Shown: piece by piece, positions 34,403-45,821 of the stretch
How positions within the stretch are numbered: position 1 is the stretch's first letter
Layout: each line of letters starts with the position of its first letter
Source of the DNA: Amoebophrya sp. A120
Taxonomy: Eukaryota > Sar > Dinophyceae > Syndiniales > Amoebophryaceae
DNA length: 64,000 nt
Direction of reading: 5' to 3'
Assembly (NCBI GenBank): GCA_905178155.1
Contig: CAJINV010000002.1
Span: 7,656,743 to 7,720,742 of the forward strand
Translations under genes and position numbers: made by a program
The notes under the pieces: model-generated
What the model saw: only the letters and a program-made list of their open reading frames with translations
Told to the model about the DNA's origin: nothing
The model's database searches: none

Positions 34403-37400
34403 TTATTTCTTTGTATTTCTGCTGTTGTTTGTGATTGTGATGATGCTAGATGCCAATGCTGATACCTCCGGTCGTCGCGCGAAAGCATCTCAAGCAGACC
34501 ACCAGTCGGATGAAACACGCCCCAGTAGAAGTCGTTCCCGACGATATTTATCCAACACATCATCCCCAGCCGGTAATGATCGGTGGTATTCTTACTCTTG
34601 GTTCCACTCGGCGCGCTGCTCTCGTTCTGCTAGGAGCGACAACGCTTTCGTTTTGCTTTTGTTACAGAAGTAAACAAGGAATAACCTACGACAATTTGGC
34701 CTATTTTCTTTTCCCTCCTTCGATTTCTTTACACCTGTCACTCCGCAAGCCTCGGACCAACATGATCCGCGACTTAGTCCCCATCCCAACCCAAGGAAAA
34801 GAACATGTGAAGAGTCCAGGAAAACGCCTCACAGAACAGAAAAAGGATGTTGAGGAACAGTAAAAATTTTGTTGCTGTGCTTCATGTTCATAGATATTGA
34901 TATGGCTGCTCGCGTTCCCTGCCTTGTGCCACGCTCAGAGTCAGATCTTGTAGCTGCTTCATACATTACTGATCGTGAAAGTCGCACTTTATTTCATCCA
35001 GGATGGGGTTCGCACCCTAAATCGAAGATGTAGAGCTGAGTGACCAAGAATATCGCTCGGTTGACTACTTACGCCGCAGGTGCAAGAGGAGCGCTTCCAG
35101 AGGCGCCAAAACTCTCGAACATCCGAGAAAGGCTCCGCGCGGAAGCCGCGTCTTTATCTTGATCGTCTCCGTCCTCCATGATCCCGGCTAGTTCTTGGAA
35201 ACCCGTTCTTGCGTCATGTTGTTCGCCTTCGCCCGCAGCGGCATCCAAGTCGAAGTCCGGCATGTCCGCTCCGAGCGTAGCGTCGAGTACGGCAGGGGCG
35301 TCCGGGCCGAAGGTGTACAACATGAGCAGGTGGTAGTCCTGCACGTGATGCACCAGGTTCCGCCACGCATCCACGATCATTTCGTTGTTCGATAGTGTCA
35401 CAAATTTTTGCACGATGTTCTCCAGCTCCTCCTGCTCGAACACCTGACGACTGGCGCCGAACCAGATTTTCGGGTGCGAATCCACCGGCGGAGGTAGCAA
35501 GTGCTGTTGGGCGGCGGGGAGAGATGAAAGTTGATGGCCTTGAAGATGATGCCCCTTCAAGGAGGAAAGCTCCAGCGGTGGAGGCTGTTCGACGAGCGCA
35601 GCTGTACTAGTGGCGCCGGGGCCGGCTGAGGAGAGCGCAGGTGTAATTTTTCCAGCGTTTTTATTCTCGCCCGTAGTTGTACTACTTTCCGCATCCCCCA
35701 CAGCGGCGATTGAAGATGTGGAGGTGGTCGCAGTCAGTAGAGTGGTCGTGATGACGCTTTTGTGCTTCCTACTCGTGGAGGTAGACATTTGGTGTTTCAA
35801 GACCAGGTTGGTGGTCGTGCCGGCTTGTGCTGATTGATGTTGTGCTGCACCACCTGGATATTGAGGCTCCTGTAGCGGTGTTTTATTCCGAGAAAAATCA
35901 CCTTCTCCAAAGGACAAGGATAATTTATCCTCTGTAACGATTTTTTCGTCGTCGAAACGGTCGACGCGTGTCGTTGTAGTAGAGGTGGTGCTGGTGGTCG
36001 TTGTGATTCCGTCGAGACTTTTGTCACGGCCGCTCACCAGTTCCGCCGGCGGAGCACTTTGCTCGGCTCCTCGCCCACCGCCGGTCGCCGAGGACGATGC
36101 GACTGCGGCTGTTGGCGTGCGAAGGTCTACCACTTGTGCACCAGACGGGGGAGGTAGTCCCCCGGTGTCGGCAGCATTACTGTCGAGCACGAACAAATCT
36201 CCCACATCGTCCGGCGGGTCAACAAAGTCGGCCGCCGTCACGCGGGGACTCTTCCGCACGCTCTCCTCAATCCGGGACACATGCTCGGACAATGAATCGC
36301 ATGCTGTGCAAAAGCATCGCAGTCCTCGTTTCGTAGTAATTGCGATCTTGAACGACAAGTGCTGTGGATTTTTCTTTTCCTGAAAAAAATTGTAATTTGC
36401 AATCACGACTACTTCCACGACTACGCTTTTGCAATGCATAATTCAGATCCAAAGAACAGCCCCGGCACCACACCGGACGCGTTCTTGCCGGTGCCGTGCG
36501 TGTCTGTCGGCGTCGAAATCCCGGACGCTGGGCTGTCCGTGTGGTTGCTCCTGCCGGAGGAAAACCGCTGGCTGGGGTGCGGAAGATGCGCCCCAGGAGC
36601 GTGGAAGAGCAGACTGTTGTTGATATTGAATGAAACATTGGTGTTCGCCCCGGTAGAAGACGTATCACCCGGTGCGGCACTTCCGAGTAGACCGCCGGCT
36701 GCACCACCCTGGTTCAATACGACCTGTTGTGCCTGGTGTCCCACTTGCAACTCCTGGAACAGCCGCGGAATCGCCTCGGGGCGGCCGATCTGGTCTTTGT
36801 TTCCAAACAGCCGCCGCAGAAACCGGCGCCCCGTCATTCGCGACGGGTGGTGGTGCTTCTCCCTCTTCCTCTTGCTATGGTGCGCCGATTGTGCTGCACC
36901 TTGGTGAAACTGGGCGCCTCCCGGTGTGCTGCCCGAACCCGACCGCTGCTGATCCAGCATATTAGATGAAGCATGCTGATTGCCATGCTGCTGTGCAGGT
37001 GGCAGAACTGCGGCTCCGCTTGCGCTTTCCCCGGGCATCAAGGTAGCTCCCGTCGGTGCGGAGCTATTGCCAGGGCGAGAAATGTTGAAAAAGCTTTCTT
37101 GCTTGCTGGGATCCCACGCGTTCTCCAGAACCGTTGCGTCAAGCGGGTATGCATCGCAAAGACACGACAACCATGTTAAGTCTCTCGGCCTTGATTTTCT
37201 TTTGCTGTGTCTACTTGGAAGACGTCTGAAGGACAGGTAGATACAGGGTTGGTGTTGCAGGAAGTAGACATATAGACTTCTAAATATCGGTACTGCACCA
37301 GGACAACATATGACTTCTGGAATGACGCAACATGCACAAAATGCTACAAGCATTACCTCTTCTTGTCATCTTCAAAGGACCCAGAGCCTGAACCAAAAAC

Positions 37401-40400
37401 ACGTCTTTGCTTCATCCCATAGCACACATTCTCGGATGACGTGCTCCAAAGATTTCCCGGTCGAGGAATCTCCAAGCATCATGGTTTTGTTGATATCCAT
37501 CAAAATCAACAGCTCCACCGCTGATGAGTCAAGTTGTCCATTTGTGTTCCCATGGTCTTTAGCTTTACCAGTGGTCATCTGCTGCTCAACCTCCAAAGCG
37601 TCGAAATCGTCCCCATCGTGGTCTTCTTCGTCCTGCAAGCTGTACTGCGGGACCGGGTACAGGGGGGAGCTCAGGCCGCCGCCGCGTCCGAGCGGGTCCG
37701 CAAGCGGACTGGTGTGATCCACCACCACGCCAGTCAACCGGGGCGACAGAGGGCCGTCGACGGCATCCAGGGCCGCGAGGGAGGTGACCGCGTCCTCCAG
37801 TGAGGGTTTGCGGTCGCGGGACAGTGACCGGTGCTCCCGCGACAGCGAACGGTGCTCCCGCGACACAGACCGGCTGCTGGTTCGCTCGAAACGAGGCGGG
37901 TGCGGCGGCGGGGGCATCTTCGACGACTGGTGCAGGTGCTTGTTGCTACTCGGCTCCTGCTGCAGCTGCGGCTCCAGAGACGAAAACTTACCGTCTTGCT
38001 CTTGGTGCTTGCCATGCGTCTTTTCCTCAGTCCTCTTTACTGCTCGCCCACCAGAACTTCTACTTTCATTCTCCACGGCCCCGCCGGGCTTGCTTCCGAC
38101 GTGCTCGTTATTTTGGTGCAGTGGTTCTAGCTTCTTTCCCCCTCCAGCGCCATCGGAACTTTGCTTCATGCTGTCGCCGCTGGAGGTGGTACCAGAACCG
38201 CGCTGGTCGTCGTGCCCCGTATTGTTCTCTCGACTTCTGTGCTTGTTCGTCGTAGCTTCTTTTTCATCTTGCAGACCAAGAATGTGTTCTGGCTTTCTCG
38301 TCTTTAGCTGCGACGCTTCCACCTCTTCTTTGTTCGAGGTGAAGGAAAACAGTACTTTGTGGTAGAGCCCCTCCTTAAAAAAGGCGATGATGCGAATGAA
38401 AAAAAAAGGGTCGGAAACCGCGTCCAAAATCGACACTTTGACCAGCACCGTGCCGGTCACTTGCCGCTTCTGTCGCGAGACGGAAAACCGTACCTCGGAA
38501 AACAAAATTTCCGGGTCGATGTGCTCAATTCGCTGCGTGAACCCGTAGTTTCGCGACGCGTCCCCGACCGCGAGAAAGTTGCGGTACTTCGTCGCCTTGA
38601 AAATCGTCGCGAAATCCACGCGCTCGAATCTAGTTTTATGTTCGTTTCATTTTGTTCCGAAAATGCTTCAAAATGGTGTCAAGTACGATATACCAGCAGC
38701 AGCAGGAGCTGGTGCACAAACACAAAGATGAGCATGAAGATTATAATTTACATACAAGATATAACTCCTATTGCTGAGCGGTGTGAGTTAAAACTTTGCG
38801 ACGGGGACGAAAATCGTCCACGCCGAGTATTTTTTTACAATTTGCAAACTTTCCAAAGCTGTCGCGGTTTGGGAAGTCGCCCAACGCCCAACGCCCAACG
38901 CCCAACGGCTTCAAATGTTTATTGGCTTCGAGTGTTTATTTTGCGGCTTCAAATATTTCGCGGCTTCAGATATTTCGCGGCTTCAAATATTTCGCGGCTG
39001 CAAATGTTTTGCGGCTGCAAATGTTTTGCGGCTTCAAATATTTCGCAGCTCGAAATATTCTGCAGCCCGAAATATTTTCCAGCTCGAAACATTTTCCAGC
39101 TCGAAATATTTTCCAGCTCGAAATATTTTCCAGCTCGAAATATTTTCCAGCTCGAAATATTTTCCAGCTCGAAATATTTTCCAGCTCGAAATATTTTCTA
39201 GCTCGAAAATATTTCGCAACGCAAAATATTCTGCAGGGAGGGTCACTCGGATCTGCGTGATCGCGTGGCACTTCCTTACTGAAGTCCCGAAGGAAAAAAA
39301 AACCTCAGCTGATCGCGCGTCCGAGGAGAGCAACGCGATCAGGCAGCCGAAGGTGGCGATCGCAGCCCTGCAAGCTGTACATGGATTGCCACCTATCCTA
39401 CTGGGAAATCTTTCCCCTGGGTAGCCAGAATTGCTGCGCTAAACACAGCAAGTCGGGGAATACAAGCAAAATTCTCCCTCGCCGAGCCAGTACCTTCCCG
39501 CTTTCCCAATATCCCCTCACTATCCTGATACCCTCCCAGCACCCTACTGGGAAATCTTTCCCCTGGGTAGCCGCACAGCAATTCGGGGAAAACCAGCAAA
39601 ATTCTCCCACCGCGAACCCGTACTCTACAAATGCCCCAATATCCCCTCATTATCCTGATACCCTCCCAGTACCCTACTGGGAGGGAAATCTTTCCCCTGG
39701 GTAGCCAGAATTGCTGTGCTAAACACAGCAACTCGGGCAAAAAAGCAAACTTTCCCCAGCCGTTGCCAATATCCTCCACATACCCTGAAGATACCCTCCC
39801 AGTATCCTACTGAAAACCCTCTCCCCGGGTAGCCAGAATATCTATGCTGAGCGCGCCAATTCGTAAGACTAAAGAGAAGCAAACCTCTATCATCCGTTCC
39901 CAATATCCTGTCAATAGACCGGTAGCCCCCAACTATCCCAATCCCTTCCCGTTAGCTCAATGTCTTCCCCGGGTAGCCAGAATAGCTGTGCTAAACACAG
40001 CAACTCGCGAAAAAAACCGAAAAGCCCCGAAATCTCCCCCGAAAATGCCCTTGGGCATCTCCAACCGAAATTCCGCCTGGATATGCCTTGGGGCGTCTTG
40101 CTTCGCCTGAAATTGCAGCAAAGCCCGCTCCGCAGATGCCTTCTCAATGTGTTTCCAGCTGGATTTCCAGATAGAAATGGAACAGGCCTCTTCAGCTGGA
40201 AATCCAGCTGGAAACACTTTGAACAGGCCAGGTGGGAAATGCATTGAGAAGGCGTCTGCAGCTGCATTTCCAGGTGGAAATGCGCTGCATCAGATGCCTT
40301 TTCCAAATGTTTCCAGCTGGATTCCCAGCTGGAAATGCATTGAAAACGTCTGCCGCCGTCTGGGGAACGCCGCCGGCGGCCAAGCACCAGGCGAGCAGCT

Positions 40401-42094
40401 GCCCACCACCCTCCCCCGGCGCCCTCCCTCCGTTCGCGAAGGGAAAGTCGCGCCCCAGCGCCAGGCTTGCGCGCGAGCAGCTGCCCACCACCCTCCCCCG
40501 GCGCCCTCCCTCTGTTCACGAAGAGGCCGGCAGAGGGCGCCACCGTCCGCCGTCTCTGTCTTGGAGGGTGCGCGCGAGGGAAGCAGGCGGGGGCGAAACA
40601 GATTGCATGCGGGCTAACACGGGAGGCGCCGTTGCTGTCCGGGGGTGCTGGGGGAGAATGGTGGGCCCCTGCGCCTGGGAGGGAGGCAATGAATGCCCCG
40701 CCCCGGCGCCCGTCTATCTTCCATCCACACGCGCGGCAGGGGCCCCAGCGCGCCCCCGTTCTGCAAAGCCGCGCGCGGGAGCAGGGCGGGGGGCACCAAG
40801 GCGCACAGGGGCGGGGCACACAGGCAGGCGGCACGAACGGGCCACACCACAAACGCGCGGGCGGGGCGTCACGCGCCAGCGCCTCGCATGGCGCGGACTG
40901 TTCCCCTGCTTCCTTCCCCCGTCCACTGGCGGCCGCCCGCTGCCGCGCTTTGCGTTGTTGCTTGGGCCTAAGGCTTGCCGCCACGCAAACGCGCGCCCAG
41001 TGCGGGCGGGGTCCTCGCGCTCGCACAACGACGGGAACCACGGGCGCCATGGCGCTCCGCCTTCGTTCTTTCAGCAAGAGGGGCGCAGATGCCTGGCCCC
41101 GCCCTGCGTCAAAAATTTTCTCCCTTGCCCCTCTGGCGTTTTTCTTTCCCCCCCGTCCACTCGTTCACCCTCCCACTGCGCGACATAAGTTGCGGCCTTG
41201 TAGAATTGTCCCTAAGATCGTCCTGCGACACAGAGCATTTCTTTCTTGACCTCCGCGAAGAAAAAAACATTGATATGGTACTGCGAAAAATTGACGAACT
41301 CCCCCGTTCGAACGTCTCGCAAATTCGCGCATCCTCGGGACTGGGGTGCGCCGCAGCGGCCAGGCTCGAAATCGATGTTATCGTCAAAGAAAAACACGAG
41401 CTTGTTGCAGTTTTCTTTTGTAGTGGTCCCACGAGTTGGATAATTGTTGGCGTCGCGGTTTCCAGCAAATTCACTGCTCCCTCCTCTTGACGGCAAAGGA
41501 CTTCTTCCGCTATCGTCCACTTTTTGCCGCTTTCTCGCGTGAGATATGCATGTGCCAAGACCCAGTTTTACCGCACACGCAGGAGATACAAAATAGAACA
41601 AAGAACGAACAACGATACTGTCACTACTACGGTCGGAGCGGACTGATCTTCGTGTTTATGTTCATCGGCACTGTTGGCACAATTCCATTTCTGTGTACTA
41701 CGTGGACGACAAAATAAATTTTCCAGTGGGTATGGGACGACGGCGACGCTGGGTCTCTTTCCAGTTCATCTGCAGCTTTGCTGTTTTTCTCTCCCGTGCC
41801 CTCATTCCGGCCCACTTCAACCGGTCTGGTACTACTTGTAGGACCCGAAGGACTGAAGCCGGGCGAGGAAGGAGCGGGAGTAGCGAAAACTGGGACAAAT
41901 TTTCCATAGCCGTTCCGCTCGTGGTGCTGGTGCCAAGTGTGGTAGTCGAAGACGGTGGTGTGCAAGCCCCGCAGGGGCCCGATCTGCTCCAAATACTCAG
42001 CGATGGCAGGTTGCAGCTCAGCGACATCCTCGTGTTGTAAGGAGAAAGCTTTCTTCTCCGCCGAGAGCGAGGCTCCTGCCGCGCCCGCGGACAT
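34403..42094 (-). CDS. Probable HAD-like protein with motifs I, II and IV in unusual order
   Basis: Clear exons are 42094-41702, 41400-41282, one starting at 38629 (open to 37372), two low-complexity ones inside 37353-35073, and 34594-34466. Phases match at the junctions 41702/41400 (0), 41282/38629 (2) and 35073/34594 (2). A last short piece to the stop at 34403-34405 is tentative, as are the joins between 37.4 and 36.2 kb. The first exons contain FDYHTWHQHHERNGYGKF, then LVFFFDDNIDFE and LRDVRTGEFVNF. The third contains ELLILMDINKTMMLGDS, and a later one LLMLYTFGPDAPAVL. These read as HAD-fold motif IV (DD), motif I (DxNxT) and motif II (T), but motif IV comes first. The rest is Ser/Thr/Gln/His-rich. 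If exon 41400 instead runs to TAG at 41212, the left part is a separate 193-residue protein. The HAD assignment is inferred from motifs, not from a search. Confidence 0.45.
38880..39225. repeat. 17-bp tandem repeats around AAATATTT
   Basis: A short run of CGCCCAA units at 38879-38908 is followed by CGGCTTCAAATATTTCG-type units (38935-39045), then about nine near-identical CAGCTCGAAATATTTTC units. The period is 17 bp, so all three frames read the same 17-residue pattern every 51 bp. The whole block is open in several frames without being a gene. Confidence 0.85.
39390..39990. repeat. 133-147-bp tandem repeat, four to five copies
   Basis: Units begin near 39398, 39543, 39676 and 39810, with a decayed copy near 39950. 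Each starts with CTACTGGGAAATCTTTCCCC followed by TGGGTAGCCAGAATTGCT, continues with CTAAACACAGCAA, CAAAATTCTCCC and CCAATATCCCCTCA, and ends with ATCCTGATACCCTCCCAG. The opening piece is a near palindrome. The copies have small insertions and deletions. Confidence 0.8.
40085..41100. repeat. CAGCTGGAAAT palindromes and GC-rich duplicated blocks
   Basis: At 40140-40350, TTTCCAGCTGGATTTCCAG and related pieces recur in both orientations. At 40386-40515 a segment containing GAGCAGCTGCCCACCACCCT occurs twice about 80 bp apart. From about 40370 to 41100 the DNA is strongly GC-rich and open in several frames on both strands, but without a coding signature. Confidence 0.65.
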
Positions 42095-43137
42095 GATATT
42101 TAGCAAAAACAATCCGCCTGCAGTTCTTCCCGCCTGTTCGATTATCAACTAACGAAAACCGACTTACTACGTGAAGAAAGTCCAGCCAAGAAAAAGCGAG
42201 CCTACACTTGTTGTTTTCACCCGGATAAAAAAGCGAGTTTCCGACTTGGTGCACCTTCATTTTGGAAGAATTGTCTTGAGGCTTTCAGATTTGAATTTGA
42301 TTGTCTTAAGCCATGCTTTTCAATTCAACTTGGCACTTCTAGCTTTCCTTCGCCTTTCGCACGTGATCAAAATACTTTTCTTGCAGCTCTGTTTATTGCA
42401 CCAACAAGGCTGCACTTTGGTTCATGGTGCGTGCTGCAGTAGTATTTGCGTTGGGAAATGCAACTACAACGGCCATATTACTGGAGCTCCAAGAACACCT
42501 TTGGTGAGAGCCACAACTTCATTCAGTACCAGTGGTGCGGCCTCATGTTCTAGTCATTGAAAGCAATACAGGTGACCTGCTGAATCAGGCTCGATGTATC
42601 AGCGGTGGCGAACACAAACAGACCAGGAACAAATTACCACCTCCACAGGAAGCAGAAGAGCAAGCTACAACAAACCAGCTGCGCATGATGCTTCACTGAT
42701 TTATTGATGATGAGCATCAGCTGCTAATTTACATTTTCTTGCTGTCATCAAAACAAAGAACAAAATCGATGACAACTTGTTGTCGGCCTTCGCCTTCTTC
42801 TTCGCGTCGCAATTAAAATAACTGATGAGGAAAGTACTATGGTAAAAAAACAATGACTCCGGATTGGGATACCGATCGAGATGGCTCTATCACAATGAAT
42901 CATAAAGCGCACAAGTGCCAAGTCGAAATAAATATTTTCGCGAAGCAAAAGCTCCTCTCCAAGTCCAACTTCAAATAAAAGAATCGTACATGAAATCTTT
43001 GAAGATCTTGTAGCGGGAGCTAGCAGGCGCATATGATGTGAGGAGGACACCTGCGTGCTGTAGTGCCCTTCTAGTTTTTGCCCACTGATCAGGGAGGTAC
43101 TAGTGTGCCATGATGGTTCATTTCACTTCATCGGTAG
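42095..43137. other. Spacer with one candidate exon
   Basis: Mostly low-GC. A possible minus-strand exon lies at 43050-42990, with acceptor CACGCAG, codons for LLTSYAPASSRYKIFKDF and a GTACGA donor. It could be an upstream exon of the HAD-like gene. Otherwise nothing recognisable. Confidence 0.3.
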
Positions 43138-45477
43138 TTAGATGCCTGTCGTCTTGGTTGTATTAAGGCCGCTTGGTGCGGCCCGCGTTCGTGCAAAATT
43201 TGCGGACCCTGCCGCCTTCTTCCCTGGCAATTGCAGACGATTGGACTCGCGCAAGTTCTGCTGCATGGCGTTCCACCGAGATTGGTACTCCTTCACCGTC
43301 ATGGTCCGCCCGAGCCCCCGTGGAGGCGCTCCGCCAGACCCCGCTCGGAAAGTTGTAATGCTCCCCGCCGCGCCACCCTGCTGAGGTGGTAGATCACGAG
43401 CAGCATCGTCGCCTTGAATGGTTTGTACCGCTGATCCCTCCCCCAGCGCGCGGGGAGATGTGGTTGCGCCGAAGGGTGGCTCTCCTCCTAAAGGTGCAGG
43501 TGATGACAACGGGTAGGACTCGTTGTTCTCTGCTGCGTTACCAACCCTGGCTCGCCTCTCCTGCCCTCCGCGCTGTAGTTCCTCCTCCACCGCCGTGGCG
43601 AACCTCACTCCCGTCTCTCGCTGGGCTCCCACGGCACGCGCGGACGGACGAGATGTTTTGGTGACGAGAGGGCTGTTTTCAACATTTCCCCCTACAACTG
43701 GGTCGCCTGGGTCGCCAGTCGCCGCACCAGGCGGCAGAGTGTAGTTGCTTTTGGCAAAGACTCTATTACTCTTTGTGCTTGTCTCGTCCTCTACGATAGC
43801 TGCATTGTCCTCGGCAACGTCGTTGTCCTCATCTTCATCCACTTGCTGTTCTTCTTGCGAGCTGGCTACCGGCTCTACTTCCTGCTCGTCCCGCCCCGAC
43901 GAGTAGGCGGTGGCTTCCGCGGCCGAACCTCTTGACAGCGGCCCGTGATCGCGCAAAAGCTTGTCCACCCCCTGCATCAAAGTCTCATCGTCTTCTTGCT
44001 CCTCGCCGTCCGGGGACGACGAGGTTGCCGATGCGACGCCCAGCTTCTTCAGTTTAGTCAGCGGACCTACGTCCTGATTCAGGATTTGCAGCATGTCCTC
44101 CATGTCGTAGCGACGGAGCACCTCCCGCTCCTGCGGCGACAGCACCGGATTTGCCTCGCTTGAGGCCGCACTAGCAGTCTCATTCTCTTCTCCTTCGCCA
44201 TCCTGTTGCGCAACATCGCGGAGCGGACCACCTTCTCTTCGTGGTCGACCTGGAGCAGGGCTGCTTGCGCTACTGCTCCCTGCCGCTACCCTTAGCTGCG
44301 CCGTTTCCGGCGTGGATTGCGGCACATTTGGCGGTGTGACGGGCTCGACGACTTGTTCCCTGCGCTCTTGTTGCGAGGCGGATCGCAGAAGATCCCCGAT
44401 CTGCTCTTCCAGCGCCTCCTGCTCCTTCCCGCTGGGCCGCGCCTTCAACTGCAGCAGCAGAGAGGTATCTTGCGAGGGAGACGCAGATGATCCAGGAGAC
44501 GCCTTGTGATGATGTTGGTGAGCACCATCTTCCTCTTCTTCTTGCTTACTAGTCAGCATGGTCTTACTTTCTGCCGGAGTAGTTTGCTTACTGAATGCGC
44601 TGATGCGCTTCGTACCATCGCCGCTGCCGCGGTCGTCGGAGAGTGTACTTTCCGCATCATCAGCAGCTCTTTCCGTTGTAGCAGTTCCAGCATTTCCGCT
44701 ACCGTAGTAAACTTTTTTCCCGTAGTCGATAGCCGTCTTGACGATTTTGTGTCCCTTTTCGTACATTTCCCGCGGAGTGGGCAGCTTCTGTGGCATGTAA
44801 TCTATAACGTAGTCCCTGCTGTAGTAGTTTTTGTTCTGACCACCGTAGTTGTCGTAGTTGTGATTCGCGCCACCACGACCCCGTCCTCCCCGTCTGCGTC
44901 GCCGGGATCTTGTTCCACTTCCTGATTCCTGACTGTTGCTGCTCGACAGCTCTCCACTGCTCTCCACGGAGCTCGCCCCGCTCATTTGCGACGCGGCCTC
45001 GTCCTCTTCCAGCTCGTCAACCTTGCTCCTGTTGGTGATTTCGATCGCGGGTAACAGGCCACTCTTCAAATCATCCTCGTCGTCCTCCTTCGGACGCGAC
45101 GAGGCTGCTACAACAACGTCGCGTTCTTCGTAGTCATAAGAATCGCTTTTCTCCTTCTTTTTCTTCTTTTTGGAATAATTTTCGTCATAATTGTAGGACG
45201 AATTCGAATCGTAGTCGTAGTCCTTCTTCTTCTTTTTCTTTTTGATTTTGTCTCCACCTTCGCCCTTTGTTCCGGCCTCTATTCGTACGGTCTTGGCTGC
45301 TTTCGTCGAACTCGATCCTGGTGGTGGTGCACCACCTCCGTCGGAGTCATATTTTTGTTCCTCGCGGTAGTCTACCTCATCGGTGTTCTCGACTCGATTC
45401 GCCTCCTTCTTGTTCTTTTTCAACTCTTTCGCGCTTTTTCTGTATCCAAGGGAAAGCGATCTTGGGAATGGACTCAT
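43138..45477 (-). CDS. Highly charged, disordered 779-residue protein
   Basis: Single open exon from ATG (MSPFPRSLSLGYRKSAKEL) to TAA. It contains poly-Lys blocks flanked by Asp/Tyr runs (KKKKKKKDYDYDSNSSYNYD and KKKKKKEKSDSYDYEERD), an Arg/Gly patch (RRRRRGGRGRGG) and long Ser/Glu/Ala tracts. A few possibly folded segments stand out: PTPREMYEKGHKIVKTAIDY, LSPQEREVLRRYDMEDMLQI and MTVKEYQSRWNAMQQNLRES. The acid/base blocks and RGG-like patch would suit nucleic-acid or scaffold binding, but this is only composition. Alternatively the true exon starts after the acceptor GGATACAG (frame KSAKELKK), and the gene is the 3' part of the coiled-coil gene next to it: the phase (2) would fit. Confidence 0.6.
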   Translation of the reverse strand: MSPFPRSLSLGYRKSAKELKKNKKEANRVENTDEVDYREEQKYDSDGGGAPPPGSSSTKAAKTVRIEAGTKGEGGDKIKKKKKKKDYDYDSNSSYNYDENYSKKKKKKEKSDSYDYEERDVVVAASSRPKEDDEDDLKSGLLPAIEITNRSKVDELEEDEAASQMSGASSVESSGELSSSNSQESGSGTRSRRRRRGGRGRGGANHNYDNYGGQNKNYYSRDYVIDYMPQKLPTPREMYEKGHKIVKTAIDYGKKVYYGSGNAGTATTERAADDAESTLSDDRGSGDGTKRISAFSKQTTPAESKTMLTSKQEEEEDGAHQHHHKASPGSSASPSQDTSLLLQLKARPSGKEQEALEEQIGDLLRSASQQERREQVVEPVTPPNVPQSTPETAQLRVAAGSSSASSPAPGRPRREGGPLRDVAQQDGEGEENETASAASSEANPVLSPQEREVLRRYDMEDMLQILNQDVGPLTKLKKLGVASATSSSPDGEEQEDDETLMQGVDKLLRDHGPLSRGSAAEATAYSSGRDEQEVEPVASSQEEQQVDEDEDNDVAEDNAAIVEDETSTKSNRVFAKSNYTLPPGAATGDPGDPVVGGNVENSPLVTKTSRPSARAVGAQRETGVRFATAVEEELQRGGQERRARVGNAAENNESYPLSSPAPLGGEPPFGATTSPRALGEGSAVQTIQGDDAARDLPPQQGGAAGSITTFRAGSGGAPPRGLGRTMTVKEYQSRWNAMQQNLRESNRLQLPGKKAAGSANFARTRAAPSGLNTTKTTGI

Positions 45478-45821
45478 CGAAGCAAAATAACTCTATTCTG
45501 TATCAAATGTCCTCCGGTGGATGGACGAGACTTCTTGGTATGCCCGTTGACACGATCCACTTTTTCTCAGTTCGTTGAACAGTTGAGAGCTGAAGGAACG
45601 AAAAAGATTCCGCTGCATCATCAAGCTCACGTAAAGATTACATGGGGGCAGGGCGGGGCAGCAGGCTGACAACAAAGCATACTAATCGAGACAACCTCGC
45701 GAAATATGAGCGGTACAACATGCAAAGCAACAGACAAACTCATCTTCTAGGTTCCGGTTTTGTCTGATCTTGATCTTCTCGGTGATGAATCAGTATCAGC
45801 GAGCTGTTTTCTATGGATACC

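Larger units (their letters stand above)
38630..41281 (-). other. 2.65-kb repeat-filled putative intron
   Basis: The donor is GTACCATATC after the codons for GEFVNFS, and the acceptor is AAACTAG before ATTCGAGCGC; both are in phase 2. Inside are a 17-bp satellite, a unit of about 140 bp repeated four to five times, CAGCTGG palindromes and a GC-rich stretch to about 41100. If the join is wrong, this is an intergenic spacer between two genes. Confidence 0.45.

Noticed and set aside
38359-39430. Long plus- and minus-strand frames with repeated NIFQLEIF-like residues
   Set aside because: They arise from the 17-bp repeat, whose period leaves all frames open; the pattern is identical in each frame.
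40370-41200. Plus-strand coding region in the GC-rich stretch
   Set aside because: Open in several frames on both strands because stop codons are rare at this GC content; it is Pro/Arg/Ala-rich with internal duplications and no motif.
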